This document shows positions 37,381 through 50,069 of a stretch of DNA of 64,000 nt, one piece after another. The notes beneath the pieces are model-generated. The model ran no database searches. It saw only the letters and a program-made list of their open reading frames with translations, and was not told the DNA's origin. The stretch covers positions 13,432,111 to 13,496,110 of the forward strand of contig JAAONU010000016.1 in the NCBI GenBank assembly GCA_012932295.1. The letters run 5' to 3'. A program made the translations under genes and the position numbers. Source of the DNA: Cyclina sinensis. Its lineage: Eukaryota > Mollusca > Bivalvia > Venerida > Veneridae. Numbering within the stretch: position 1 is the stretch's first letter; each line of letters opens with the position of its first letter.

Positions 37381-39975
37381 ATTTGTCAACTGGTACATCC
37401 TCTGATTTTTTCCTGAAGGCAGACTCGGGTGATGATGGTTTAAGCCAAACACAGCTCACATATAATCAAACTTCTGAAGAATAGTGAAACAAAGTCCTCA
37501 TTAGTGATGATTTGGTATAAAATTGCGAAAATGAAAAAAATATTATCAATGTCTTAAGTATGGGTATGATTAGTCGGATTTCAAAGACGCGAAATAAGAG
37601 GGATAGATAGAGTAATAAAAGAAACACTTGGAATTATTGACAAAAAAGAAACCTGGATTTGAGAAGAAAAAAATAAATAGTTTTAAGATAAATACTCTTA
37701 TAGTCAATTTTAGATTTCTATTTGAGGTTCTGGCCAACCCTTTATACTCTCCGCCACAAAATCGTAACATTCAGCAGTTTTCAGTTACATCCTTGGTTTC
37801 TTTGGACGCTTTGATAGCGATTTCTGTCAATGTTAAATAGCGCTGGAATATAATGATATAAAACTTAACATGGTGACCTTTATTTCGAAATTTATTCATT
37901 TAAATATTTTTATAAGATTATTTAGTTATTACATAAGGAGTTATTATTGGTATTAGTCTTTCTCGAATCGAACAATTCAGAACAGACAAAACAGAATATT
38001 ATACACTAAAAAATCTACAATAAAATACAGTAATGCACTGTAATTATTTCAAAATCAGGCTAAAGTTTATCAGTATTTAAGAACCCAAGTAATATTTTCA
38101 GAAACAGGGATGCTATTAAGATTAATTCTGTTTTGAAACCACATTGCGGCTGGTTCCATTATTTTTATTCTAGTTTGCATTTTTGTTAAAATATTGTGAA
38201 CAACCATTTTATTATCTGAAATGGGTCCATTGTGTGTATTTATTGTTATCTGGTGTTTGACGTTAGGGATGTATTTTTGTGTGTATTTGAAAGAAAATTG
38301 AAATGTGCCTATAGTGTTTTTTTCGTATTTTCTAGTGTTGAGGCTCGATATGTGTACATCATTTGGCTTTTGTGGATAAACCTGTCATTCAGTGAGTCTT
38401 ATTTAAAAAGAAATCTAATGGTAAAGAAAGCATTAGCAAAATATCTAATAAACCTAATGTTTACACAATTAAAGTATTTTACACTCTGATATTTCAATTA
38501 ATATGAGACCTTTAAACATGCTTAATGTATGAAAAGCAGGTTTAAGTGATTTCAGTTACTTACATGATGGAACTCTCATATGGTGCCTAACTGCTTAAAA
38601 CAGAATATAAATAAAATGATTATATCTAATTTGAAGCTAAATTCATGTTGAATTTTAACTTGACATTATTCCTTCATCATGAAGTTGGTTCAGTATAAAA
38701 GCACCAGCCGTCATTAGGTCTTCCTAATGTAACTGATTACATACTGCATTACTGTTCAGTTGTTTCTTTGAAAATATGAAACAAATGTGTTTCTCTTCAT
38801 TTCAAGACCTACAAAGTCTTGTTAGAATACACACTCTTTACACCTTGAAAAGCATGCCGTTTGAAAATGGTTTCTCATTAATAACTCAACAGTTCTTTAC
38901 AGGATAGTTAGACATACTGATTCCTATTTTGCCGGAAGGTTATGAGGCTTACTCGTAGGGTTCGAGAACTTTTTCAACTCAAAATTCAAGAGAGATTTCT
39001 CGAATGACCTAAAACTGTTACAGCATGGTTGGTCTTGCTAAGTATAATTATGATTCAAATCCAAAAATCAACTTTTGACATACTTGATCAAAGGCTTAGC
39101 GCACAGAGAGAAACATTTTAATCAAGACTCATATAACCAAATCATGAATAACAGCTCCTTTAAGTTCAAACTTAATATTAGGATGTTTCTGCATGATAGG
39201 ATAGGATTGGAAAATAGGATCGGTATGTTAAGCTCACAGGAGCCTGCACTTTGGAAATAGTTTCAGGTCAATGACTCAGACATATTTGCACCCAGGATCT
39301 TCAAACTTTAAATAGAGTAAAAACCGTCAAACATTGTATCGCCTATTTTGTAATACAATTAGGCCACGTAAAATACTGGATAGATTACCATCGTAATTAT
39401 GTAACAGTTATATGGTTTATGGCAGATACTAATAGTAATCTTTCGAGGAAAGGCAGTGGATATTTAAACATTTTCTGGAATCAACATTTACATGTCAATT
39501 AAATGAAGATTTATTTCATCGAGCGCCAGTGTTACCTCGTAAAATAATTTATGGTTGTCTGGGAAAGATTGCAACATAAAACTTGTACGTTATCTTAAAA
39601 TTATAGAAATAGTTGCTCTTGGCATTATATTGAATACTTTTCATTCCTTATCTAACAAAGACTCTTTCCAAGATGTACTGTTGTTTAAGAAGTGTCCTGT
39701 GTCTTTCAGTTTTTGGAAAGTACCTCGTGTGTCGAAGGACATATTGCACTCTTCCTTTTTTATTACATTGACCCAGACTGTGTACTTATTTGATAAATCT
39801 AATAAATGCCATTCATATTCTGTTTCAAGTAGATATATTCTGCTAAGCTGAGCTGATGCGGTGATGAACGTACGGATGATATAAGAAAAGGAGCAGTTAG
39901 TCTGTAGACAGAAAATGCCATGATAAACAGGGGATTTAAATCTTTTCAGGTAGTAGAATTTCAGATGCCCTTATA
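37381..39975. other. Gene-free stretch
   Basis: No coding exon supported. Frames at 37628-37840, 38232-38489 and 39555-39851 lack recognisable domains. The first overlaps an open frame on the opposite strand. Confidence 0.4.
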
Positions 39976-40445
39976 GGTGTGAAACCACCAAATACATTCC
40001 TTCTTTATTCTATATAAAATTCATAAAGTTCACAGGGCTGTAAAACATAGCAAAACCCTTTTTAAATAGCTGTAACTTACATATTCTTGTAGATCTAAGT
40101 CTGTACTCATGAAACATAGCAAGAAAAGTAGGGGTTGTGTTTCAAACAAGGAAGATATTTCTGCTCATGTGAACTTACCCATAAAATTAACCAAAAATCT
40201 GAGCTAATTTTCAGATTGGGGTATGTGAAACAATTTCACATTGTGATTTCTATTCTGAATGCATATGAGCATAAAAATGCTACCACACTATCAGAAAAAG
40301 TCAAACAAAATGATTCCAGCAAAAAAATACACAGATTAGGGCAACAATTTTAAAAATAGCCAAGAAAACTGAGAACTATTTCTAGTCGCCATTATGCGAG
40401 TACCATTTTTTCAGCTCCAGTAGAGTCAATTGGTGGTTTCATACC
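39976..40445. mobile_element. Candidate MITE with 18-bp terminal inverted repeats
   Basis: The left end GGTGTGAAACCACCAAAT (39976-39993) and the reverse complement of the right end, GGTATGAAACCACCAATT (40428-40445), match at 16 of 18 positions, 470 bp overall. The interior has no supported gene. A target-site duplication could not be defined by eye. Confidence 0.5.
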
Positions 40446-40520
40446 TTTTACTTTGTTTTATTGATAAATGTGTTGTTTAAGATCAAGACTCGTTTGTTTA
40501 GTAAAAATAGAAATGTAAAA

Positions 40521-40568
40521 GTGTGTGTGTGTGTGTGTGTGTGTGCGCGTGTGTGTGTGTGTGTGTGT
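40521..40568. repeat. (GT)n microsatellite
   Basis: GT repeats interrupted once by GCGC. The MCVCVCVRV-type frame over it is an artefact. Confidence 0.95.
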
Positions 40569-40769
40569 ACGCACGTTTGTAGAGTGTTGTTGTACTAGAA
40601 TAAAATATTTTGTACACTATGACCTTGTTTTCATAATGTATGAATTTACTTTATGCACCGTATCGAAGTATTTTTGTGTATTGTCTTATTATGTTACATT
40701 TCTTGTTAGACAGGCAATTACTAAGTTGTCCCATGCATAACAAAAACAAATGTACAAGGTATCTGAACC

Positions 40770-40945
40770 CCCAATTAAGAAAAGTGTTTTGAAAGTTCTA
40801 TGGCCTATACATAGATTTAAGTAAAAAAATACAGCAGGAGTTTAAAATCACCACTGCAACAAGGTACCAGTCAACCAGTGTCTATGGAGATTGGATTTAT
40901 AAATTAAAGAAAATAAAAAGCAAAATTAATTTATCCACGTTATCC
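40770..40945 (+). pseudogene. 3' fragment of a Penelope-like element
   Basis: Nucleotide match to 34560-34740: AATTAAGAAAA, CCNATACNNAGATTTAAGT, AGTTTAAAATCACYAYTGC, AAATTAAAGAAAATA and TTATCCGCA/TTATCAACA in the same order. Here the peptide GDWIYKLKKIKSKI is kept, as in the family's 'YGDLVYKFRKI' block, which the copy at 34.7 kb has lost. Frame-broken elsewhere. Confidence 0.6.
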
Positions 40946-42224
40946 GCAAAAATCATCTGTAAATTTAAAAAAAGAAAGGCTACCAACATGTTTTTCTACA
41001 AGGCTCGTCCTACTTGGTGATTGACCCTTCTACAGTTGATCGCTTTGCTTACCTCTTTCTTTGCAAGGGTTTGAGGGTTTATGAAAGTTTCTAGGGAAAT
41101 CTTAGGGGAAAAACGTAGAAACTCGATCAGTCTCTTTTATTCCTGTCATCGTACTCTTTCTGATTTGACTCCAAGTGCTCTGGTCTCAGTAAAGTCATTG
41201 AGTACCTATCATTTCCGCTCTACAACTCGATTAGCTTTTCACGTTTAATACGTTTGTGTGCATGCAACATTGTCGAGTTGATGGGTAGGATGGAGTTAAT
41301 TCACCAAGACAGCTTGTTCTTATTTGTTCTTATGAAATCCTGTTGGGGAAAGCTTGAGGTTGGTGCACCCTAGAACCTGGTTTAAACCCCAGTGGCAAAT
41401 GCTTTGCAACTAAGGCGGTAACCCATCTCGGTTCTCGTTTTCGTTGTTTGTGGTTTCTTTTTTAATTGATAGTGGTTTATTTTGATTGGTCTAGTAAGAT
41501 TGTTTTGTTTCATGTTTGCAAAGTAGTGTAATGATAGATTAATTGACGTAGGAAGATTGGCTGTAGAATACAGGTGTAGGTCAGCTGTTAACAGAAGTTG
41601 CGCTAGACTTTACGTTTTTTTTTATCTTTTTAAATTTAGTAAGACTGTAGAGCTTAATAAGGCCTTACCGAGCACAGATGAGTCAGTAGATGTTTGTGCA
41701 GTGTATTTTTGTACAGTGGAAGTGATGTTTGTCATACTAACAGAGAACGAGTTCTTAGAGACCTTTTATAGTTGTAAAGTATTAGATTAAGTACAGTTTT
41801 TTGTTGAAAAAAATAACATGTACATCATGAGAAAAGTGAAACAGTAAAACCTACAATTTTTTTGTTCTCATCCCCTTCAACCCCCTCCCCTCACACACTC
41901 CTCTTTCAATACTCCGATCTCACAGTGGCGCAAACTTAACATTTTCAATGTCTTTATTAGATGTATTTGCATGTTCATCTATGAATTTTGATTTCTTTTA
42001 CGTTATGCTAGCAGTAATTGTTTACCTTATGGCAATTTATATGACGTCATGTCAGGTCTACCTATTATGTTGAAAAGAATCAATCTGTCTTTTTAAGAAT
42101 ATACCAGTATTATAATTCTTATATAATCGTTACCGCTACCATGATAGATACTAGTCGTTTTAAAGTTTTCACTTAATCGCGATGTAGGCTAGGAGCTAAA
42201 GTATCAAAGAATGCAGTAGTGCTG
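40946..42224. other. Gene-free stretch
   Basis: No gene recognised. 41355-41435 (CCTGGTTTAAACCCCAGTGG, then CGGTAACCC) looks like part of an old dispersed repeat. A C-rich tract lies at 41870-41905. Confidence 0.4.
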
Positions 42225-43025
42225 TTTATACTCGGAACTGGCTACAACTAAGACATAAAACATGCCACAGATGGCCGCATGTGATACATGTTTCATTTAA
42301 TAAGAATTGGATAGAGCTAAGACACGCATCATGTACATGCAGGGAATGCCACAGATGAAACACGTTTCACCTACTTTGAACTGACCAGCTTAAAGAGAGC
42401 AACAGGTCACAGATGTCCAGAGGTAATGCACGTTTCCTTCATTGGAAATAGCTAAAACAAGACAAACAAGTCACAGATGCTCACAGCAAGTATATGTTTC
42501 CTCTCTTTAGAATTTACGAATGCCAAGATATTAAATAGGCCACTAATGGTCACAGATAATTCTGGGACTTGCCTGAACTTAGACACAGATTAGGTCACGG
42601 ATGGTCACAGGGTATACATGTTTACTTTACATAGAAGTAATCAAAACTAAGACGTACTTCATGTCACAGATAGTCACAAATAAAACACGTTTTACTTGCT
42701 TTGAATTGAACAGACGTCAGTGGTGTACACAGGAATAAATGAAACTTGTAGTTGAACTGAAACATTACAAGGATAGCCATATTTAATATTTTCGAGAAAA
42801 AACAGAAACAAAAGGTCATATATTGTGACAGATAATTCTTGGGTTTGAACAGACTGAACGCATACAATAGGACGAAGATAGCCACAGGTAATACAGAATT
42901 CGATCAGTACAAATTGTTCACAACTTACAAAAGGTCACTAATGGCTGCAGATAATACTTGTTTCTTTTACTTGATATTACCTGAAACTAAGAAACACAAT
43001 AGAGCACGGATGGCCACAGTTTTTT
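42225..43025. repeat. Highly diverged tandem array, about 65-75 bp units
   Basis: About ten to eleven units share CACAGATGGYCACAG, then ATACATGTTTC, TTTACTTTGAATTGA and AACTAAGACA: for example at 42253, 42321, 42394, 42460, 42576, 42649, 42940 and 43000. Units differ strongly, so the array is old. Open frames here (42664-42885 minus, 42839-43129 plus) come from the repeat. Confidence 0.75.
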
Positions 43026-44759
43026 TGTTGTTAACATACATTTATCAAGAATATGGAGGTCGATTTTGTCGTGAACGCTTATTCCTGCCTAAACCATTAC
43101 AGACCCTCCATCATATTGGTCCTGCTTAGCGATACAAATCGTCCGTTAGCCCTAGCACGCCTGACTGTGAAGTCTAGATCTGAATTCATTTGTTAACAGA
43201 GCACTGGAGTCAGGTCACAGTGTCCATTGCACCAGTCACGGGTCCGACGTTTCCGTTCTCTGAACTAATTATTTGTCAAAGGAACAAGGATGACAGGCTG
43301 TCTGGCATTTGTTCCAGCTTCATGTAACCGATCTATGGTAGATAATCGTACATGTTTTGATATTTGGAAGCTGTTTTATAAGAAATTTGCATTCTCAAAA
43401 CGTTTGCCGTTTTGGAAAACAATTTATCGGTCTTGTGCATGCGTTTTAGACCTAGAATTGTCACCAAAATGAAAATAGATTATATCATTAATTTTAAAAC
43501 GGTTTCCCATGCGTTGAGCAATGCTGTAAGACACATTCGAGGTACGTGTAAAATGAATCTGGGACATTCCTGCCTGCAGCATACCGACCCCGCTTTTCAT
43601 CTCTTTATCTCTAATGTATGTTTCATTCATTATATTGAAAGCTGACATAAACATCGAAATACCGCGTATTAGACATGCTCAGTCTGTATACCTGTTCTCT
43701 AAATCGAGAATTTCAAACCTCCTGGTTTCTCGTGTCACTGTTCGTGTACAAATATTAATTTCAGAATCGGCAAATAGGCCAGATAGTATAAACTTCTTGG
43801 ACTTAAGTTAAAGTCAATGATAATGTTATTATTGAAGAAATAAGTAGCCATTATCAAAGTTTCATAGTGTAGCTTACAAATTTTATATAATATAAAATAT
43901 TTTCGTAATTGTAAGGGCCCCTTCTAACTCCACCTACCTCATGACCTCATGGCTTGTGTAAATGCTGCCACAGGAAGTATTAAAACACAAAAATAAAAAG
44001 CCATGCAAAACATTTTTTGGTCAAACGACAGAAAAGAATCTATCAGGTAGTGTTTTCTTTGTTCTTGGAACAGAGTTGTGAACTGTCTAAAGATCGCAGT
44101 GTGTATTTACCTTTAGTTAGTTTCAGCATAGTTTCAAGATGTAAAGATGCAGTTCCATGTAGAACTCTGAACACCAGAATGAGGATTTTAAATAAAATTC
44201 TTGCTTGTACAGGTAACTAGTGCAATGGTTTCAGTATTTCAGAGCTGCTCTTGTCAATCCCAGTATCCATTACGACCCCAGCTATATGATTTTACACCTT
44301 TTCCAGTCTTTCTATCGAAATGCTTGTATGTCCGCGAAAAGTCCATTACAAAGTCAATATGTGCATGAAAAAGACAACGAGCTTATCTCTCTGTTGATTT
44401 TTGAGAAAGATACTTCGTAATGCCTTTATGATGTTTGATTTGTATGTTTGCTGTCTGACATTTCTTTCTAATTATGTAGAAAAACAAAAGGAGTTATGGT
44501 TCTTTTCCGTTCTTCACAATTCTACGTAACTACGCTCAATGTTCCACATCAATACACTGAGCGTAACATTCTTGGCAGACATGTAGACCATTACCAAATT
44601 CCCTGATGTCATTCAACTTTGGGGAACCACATTATAATATAAATATGTCCTGTTACATGCTACGTGCATTTACCATGAGTTTTTAAATGTAACAGACACC
44701 TGTTTTAAAATGGTTGTAATTTTTTAGAAGATTTAAAATACTTAAAATTAATTTTACAT
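43026..44759. other. Gene-free stretch
   Basis: No gene recognised. Several 60-77 codon frames at 43290-43811 and 44017-44420 overlap one another on both strands and show no domain, signal peptide or splice context. Confidence 0.35.
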
Positions 44760-45645
44760 CTATTTTTTTTATCCCCCCGCCAAAGGCGGAGGGGATATTA
44801 GGAATGCCCTTCGTGCATCCGTGCGTCTGTGCGTGCGTGCGTCCGTCCGAAACAATTTTGTCCGGAGCATAACTCTAAAACTACTTGAGGGATTTTATTC
44901 AAACTTCATACACTGACAGAGCACATTGGTAGGTAGTGCAGTGTGAAAGTGCAATAACTCTACCTTGCCTTTTTTTAGAGTTATTCCGCTTTATCAAATT
45001 TACTTGATAAATTTTGTCCGGAGCATAACTCCAAAAGTGCCAGAGGGATTTTATTCAAACTTCATACACTGACAGAGCACATTGGTAGGTAGTGCAGTGT
45101 GCAAGTCCAATAACTCTACCTTGCCTATTTTTAGAGTAACTCCTCTTTATCAGAATTACTTGATAAATTTTGTCCGGAGCATAACTCCAAAACTACTAGA
45201 GGGATTTTATTCAAACTTCATACACTGACAGAGCACATTGGTAGGGAGTGCAGTGTGCAAGTGCAATAACTCTACCTTGCCTATTTTTAGAGTTATTTCC
45301 TTTATCAGAATTACTTGATAAATTTTGTCCGGAGCATAACTCTAAAACTACTTGAGGGATTTTATTCAAACTTCATACACTGACAGAGCACATTGGTAGG
45401 TAGTGCAGTGTGCAAGTCCAATAACTCTACCTTGCCTATTTTTAGAGTAACTCCTCTTTATCAGAATTACTTGATAAATTTTGTCCGGAGCATAACTCCA
45501 AAACTACTTGAGGGATTTTATTCAAATTTCATACACTGACAGAGCACATTGGTAGGTAGTGCAGTGTGCAAGGCCAATAACTCTACCTTGCCTATTTTTT
45601 AAAGTTATTCCCCTTTATCAGATTTACTTGTTTACATTTTAAAAA
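44760..45645. mobile_element. Hairpin-ended element with five 156-bp tandem units (pearl/Helitron-like)
   Basis: It begins with CCCCCCGCCAAAGGCGGAGG, a GC-rich hairpin, followed by a GTGCGTCCGTCCG simple repeat. Five tandem units then start with TTTTGTCCGGAGCATAACTC at 44856, 45012, 45168, 45323 and 45479 (spacing 155-156 bp). Units are over 90% alike by eye. The architecture (terminal hairpin, microsatellite, tandem core of about 160 bp, no ORF) matches the bivalve pearl elements, thought to be Helitron/Helentron derivatives. The class is inferred from architecture. Confidence 0.75.
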
Positions 45646-45689
45646 TCCCAGCATATACATGTATATCTAATTCTTGAATTCTTGAACTT

Positions 45690-46145
45690 ATTATCCCCCC
45701 GCCAAAGGCGGAGGGGATATTAGAAATGGTCTCTGTCCGTCCGTGTGTCCGTCCGTTCCAGTTTTGTCCGGAGCATAACTCCAAAAGTACTTGAGTGATT
45801 TTCTTCAAACTTCATATACTGAAAGAGCACATTTGGAGAAGGTGCAGTGTGAAAGAATAATAACTCTACCTTGCCTACTTTTAGAATTATTCCCCTTTAT
45901 CAGATTTAATTGAAAAACTTAGTCCGAAGCATAACTCCAAAAGTGCTTGAGCGATTTTCTTCAAACTTAATACACTGACATAGCACATTGGTAGGAAGTG
46001 CAGTTTGCAAGAACAATAACTCTACCTTGCCTATTTTTTGTGGGATTTTCTTCAAACATGATTACATTGAGTGTTTGAAAGTACAACCTTCAGGTAGCTT
46101 CTTCCCGGCGGGGGAATTAACCATGTGTAACATGGCTCTTGTTCT
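45690..46145. mobile_element. Second, diverged copy of the hairpin-ended tandem-core element
   Basis: Same head, CCCCCCGCCAAAGGCGGAGG, and the same GTCCGTCCG run, then TTTTGTCCGGAGCATAACTC at 45762 and a diverged unit near 45920. It ends near CTTCCCGGCGGGGGA, then TAACATGGCTCTTG. It has about two units where the neighbour has five, and the units are more diverged. Confidence 0.7.
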
Positions 46146-48282
46146 AAATAACAGAACGAAAAAGGGTATATTTTATATACCCGAATAAAACATATTTTAT
46201 GTAAAAAACCTCAACAGGTTTCCGACTGGAGAAATCTCACTTTCATCAAAGTCACGATATAGACAGGACAATTTTTTGCTTAACTTTTAAGCTTCAGAGC
46301 TAGATTCAACTGTTTCATCCTGTTACAAATGCTCCTACTGCCTGATAGCTAACATTTGTTTTGAGTGCTAAGAAGAAACAACTGCACATCATACAAGGAT
46401 GCCTTGAAAATTGCATCAAAAACAGAGTTGAGCCATAACGCTGAAGTAGTCTTTTCTGTTCGCCAGACTGACACAAAAAGATCGATTTCAAAACTGAAAA
46501 CTAAGAAAGAACAATGCAAGTTAAAGAAATATGTCATAGGTGTCAAAGTAACAGACTTTACTGTTGAGATGGATGGGATTCCTTTACAACTGTTGCAACG
46601 GCAAAAAGCCTGTGGGTAACAGTTCCAAATGTCACCATCAACTTGGAGGAAAAGTAGTGTTTACCGTTCCAAAGTCACCCTTTAAATAAACTTGACATGA
46701 CCTTTAAATGCACACCATACAATGTCAATAAATGATCATACAATTTCGAAGGGTGTAAGCAAAGTCACATGTCAATGTGGGTATACTAGTTCAAACTGTT
46801 GACTTAACAAACGGGTCATTTTAATTTTGAGAATAGTCAGTACTTATTGGTTTAACATATGATATCAAGTGAAAGGAATTAATGAGGGCACATAGCTATT
46901 GATATGACAGAGGACGTAGGCAACTGTGTCCTTTTTCGATAATTTAAAAAAATCGTAAACAAATTAATGCCAAAACTGCAATGAAAAAGACAGACATCTC
47001 TTAAACCTCTTTAAATCCTTTCGTTGCGATTGGGAAATATTTCATACAATAAAAATAGTATTTCATATCTAATGATACAGTCAATCGAACCTGTAAAAGA
47101 ACATATGCATCATACTTAGTATTCAAGTATACTCAGACAATATGAATACCACTGAATTAAATAATTAATGATAAAGTATTTATTATGAAAATTTGCAGAA
47201 TTGTGTTGCAAGTTATACACACCTTTACATTTTTATAAACGCCACTTGGATGTGTCTCACTCGATTTTATGCCAACAAATACGAATTTTAAATCACATGA
47301 ATTTTTCTGCCATTCCTTTGTCTGAATTACGTATGTGGATATGTCTTCAAATTCAAAGAAGGAAATATGACCTTCATGATAATATTTTACCATTGTGAAA
47401 CACTTGAACTATGCATATGTATAGCATGAATATTTTCAAATGAGCATTTTTATCAGTTTCATTCCTTATTCGTTTGTATGTAGTTCTTGTAAAATGTAAG
47501 CAGAATACAAATAGTTTAAAACCAGAACTTTGGAGATAAAATCTTTTCCACAAATACGCCAACACTGAAGTTTGCTTATCATGTTTGGTTTTGTTTTTGT
47601 TTTTTTGTAAATTCGTATCTTCCATTTTTAACATTTCTAAAAGCGTTGATCATGCGCAAATTAAAAATCACTGCATCAACAGCTTATTGTAGTAGAGGCT
47701 GTTAAGATAAAGCGTTTTAAACTTTAAGTACAGTCCGTCTTTTATGATACAAAAAGTAAAATAGCACGACAAAACTATGAAATATTCACTACAGAAAGCT
47801 GGAAAGCAGCGTCTTTAGGAGCCAAATATTTCAAAACTATCAGAGCAAACTGCATTTATATTTTTTACATTACATTCAGAATGATTGACAAATTGTCATA
47901 ACTGCTTGAAAAAAATATACAAAATCTAACCTGATATTTAAAACTCTATAGTTTTGGAACAAAAGGTCAAGTTGCAGTAATGCATGAAATTGCTTTATCT
48001 TGTTAACTTTATCTTGCTATGTTCATTGCATGAGTGAACATGAACCCTCAATGCAGATGAAACCATATGTGTTCTTGACTGGTTTAAAACAAACACACCC
48101 ATGAATTTACATATTTATAAAACATAAATTTAACATATCGGACTCGGCTGAAAATTATACTCTATCTTTAAAAAAAAGATGAAGAGCCCATGTACATTTC
48201 ATGATCAGGTTCTGCAGTAAGTCAAACTTACAATTAAATCAAGGTACAAAGAATAGGTCCAAGAACGGTGCTGGTACTTTTA
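46146..48282. other. Gene-free stretch
   Basis: The best open frame (46365-46619, 84 codons, basic, with KLKTKKEQCKLKK) has no ATG near its start and no recognised domain. It is faced by an open frame on the other strand. Nothing else found. Confidence 0.35.
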
Positions 48283-48670
48283 GTTGACATCTACTAGGTC
48301 AACAACAATCTTATGTTCCTCTTCTTTCTTTACTGGCTACCCTGCTTGCTCTAAACATATAGTTGGAGATGCACCTACTACTGGGGTAAGGTCTCTTGTT
48401 AAATGGGTGTTGAAATGGACTTCACATATCTCTAACATAGCAGTTCTGAATATTCTCATGCTGTCAAACTATTTACTCCACTCTTATACATCTCTTCATC
48501 TATTTTTTTTTTTTTGAGAGTCATAGATCAGTTGTCCTTGTTGTTCTCTGCTAGGTCAACAATCATCTGTTCGTCTTCTTTACTGTCTCCCTTGCTTGCT
48601 CTAAACACATTGTTGGAGATTCACTTATCACTGGGTTAAAGTCTCTTGTTACAAGTGTTGCATTTTGTTA
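48283..48670. repeat. Diverged direct duplication, about 255-bp period
   Basis: CTAGGTCAACAACAATCTTA...CTTGCTCTAAACA..GTTGGAGAT..CACT..TAAGGTCTCTTGTTA at 48293-48402 recurs at 48551-48652 in the same order with substitutions. Copies are separated by unrelated T-rich sequence. The 77-codon frame at 48284 is not conserved in the second copy. Confidence 0.7.
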
Positions 48671-49310
48671 AGAGTAAGACCATGTTCAGATGGCATTTCC
48701 AACACATCTCTACCAAGTCATACCAAGTGCTATAATTATATACTCAAAGACAAATTACGCGAACATCTGTCCACCAAACAAATGACTATTTGTCTAACTA
48801 ACACGTAATAGAGTATTAATAGAAATCATGTAAGAAAATGTCTCCCCATATCATATCATGCTTTTCGTGCACCACAATCTGAACTTCAAATTTATCCATA
48901 TAGATCACATAACAAGAAAACGCAAATCCACATGTATTTAGTGAGGTTTGTTTTGTACAGTATTCTAAAGAATAGCAGACAGAATTTGTTTGTTTCTGTT
49001 GTTTTTATAAAATGAAATTAAGAGTTGATTTTAAGACTGCTTTTTCTAGAAGTCAGCCAACATGTTGGGAATTCAAAAATTACACGTACAAATAAGACAT
49101 TACTTGAAATTATATAAATACGTTAAGGCGTTGGGAAATATTGTTCGCAGTAACCGCACACACCAATGTAATAATCAACTGTACAGTTGTCGAGGGACGT
49201 AGCGGGAAAGTGTAAATTTCGATGGTACATGTGTTTCTAACCCTTAGTCATATAAACATTGCATGGAATGGACGTACATATAAGTCATCTTTCAAGGCAA
49301 GGCAAACCAC
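48671..49310. other. Gene-free stretch
   Basis: Nothing recognised on either strand. Confidence 0.35.
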
Positions 49311-49319
49311 TAGCGGTTC

Positions 49320-49573
49320 CAGGGGTGGAGGGGGGGGGGGGTTGCCACCCTAAAATTCTCGGACCATAGGTGTTATTGTAGGTCTATTTTGAGTATGTCT
49401 TTAAATAATGTATACTTTATTGTTCAACATATAATTGAATAATCAGAGGCCCATGTGATTTTGCAAATTCAGTTTACTCTAGCATAAACACAACCGTTGA
49501 AATGAGGTAGAAAACGGACACAAATTGGGCCGAACATTTTGCGCCCCCACCTGAAATGCTGGATCCGCCCCTG
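49320..49573. mobile_element. Possible small hAT-type non-autonomous element
   Basis: The right end CTGGATCCGCCCCTG (49559-49573) reads CAGGGGCGGATCCAG inwards, a common terminal sequence of animal hAT elements. The left side CAGGGGTGGAG (49320) matches its first ten bases at nine positions. A G14 run follows the left end. The flanks share CGGTT but no exact 8-bp target duplication. Confidence 0.35.
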
Positions 49574-50069
49574 TAAACGGTTGCTCAAGTAATTATTACG
49601 ATTATTGTGATCCTTGACAAATCAAAGTCAGCGACCAATTTCCGGTGAAATGGTTTTTTTCCTGTTGTACGCGGAGGAAGAGATATTAACCCTTATGATG
49701 TCTGTTACGTAGCAGCTCTTACAAACTATGTAAACATTGCCACTAATTTAGGGGCCCAAGGCAGAGGATTATTTAGGAATACAGGACGTGGAAATCACAA
49801 CCGATCCACCATCCTGTACCTTTCACTTTCAGACACTCGCATGCGTGCGACAGACCAGAATCAAAGCGCTCGACTCACATAGAACTAGTTGAAATAATAG
49901 ACATTTACTGCTTGAAACGGAGATTATAAACGTTGTCGAGTTTGAGAAAATAAAGCCAGGAATTTTCTAAAAATTATTTACATATCAGAATACAGTTACA
50001 TTCAGGGGTGTAGAAGCAGGTATTTAAACCGACAGATTTTTCTGCAATTTAACATGTTTAATTTTGCAC

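Noticed and set aside
46365..46619. 84-codon basic frame that might be an exon
   Set aside because: It begins at GTG with no ATG until its last third, no convincing acceptor/donor pair, and an overlapping open frame on the other strand.
49320..49583. 8-bp target-site duplication around the hAT-like ends
   Set aside because: The flanks share only CGGTT in shifted position; not an exact duplication, so the element call stays tentative.
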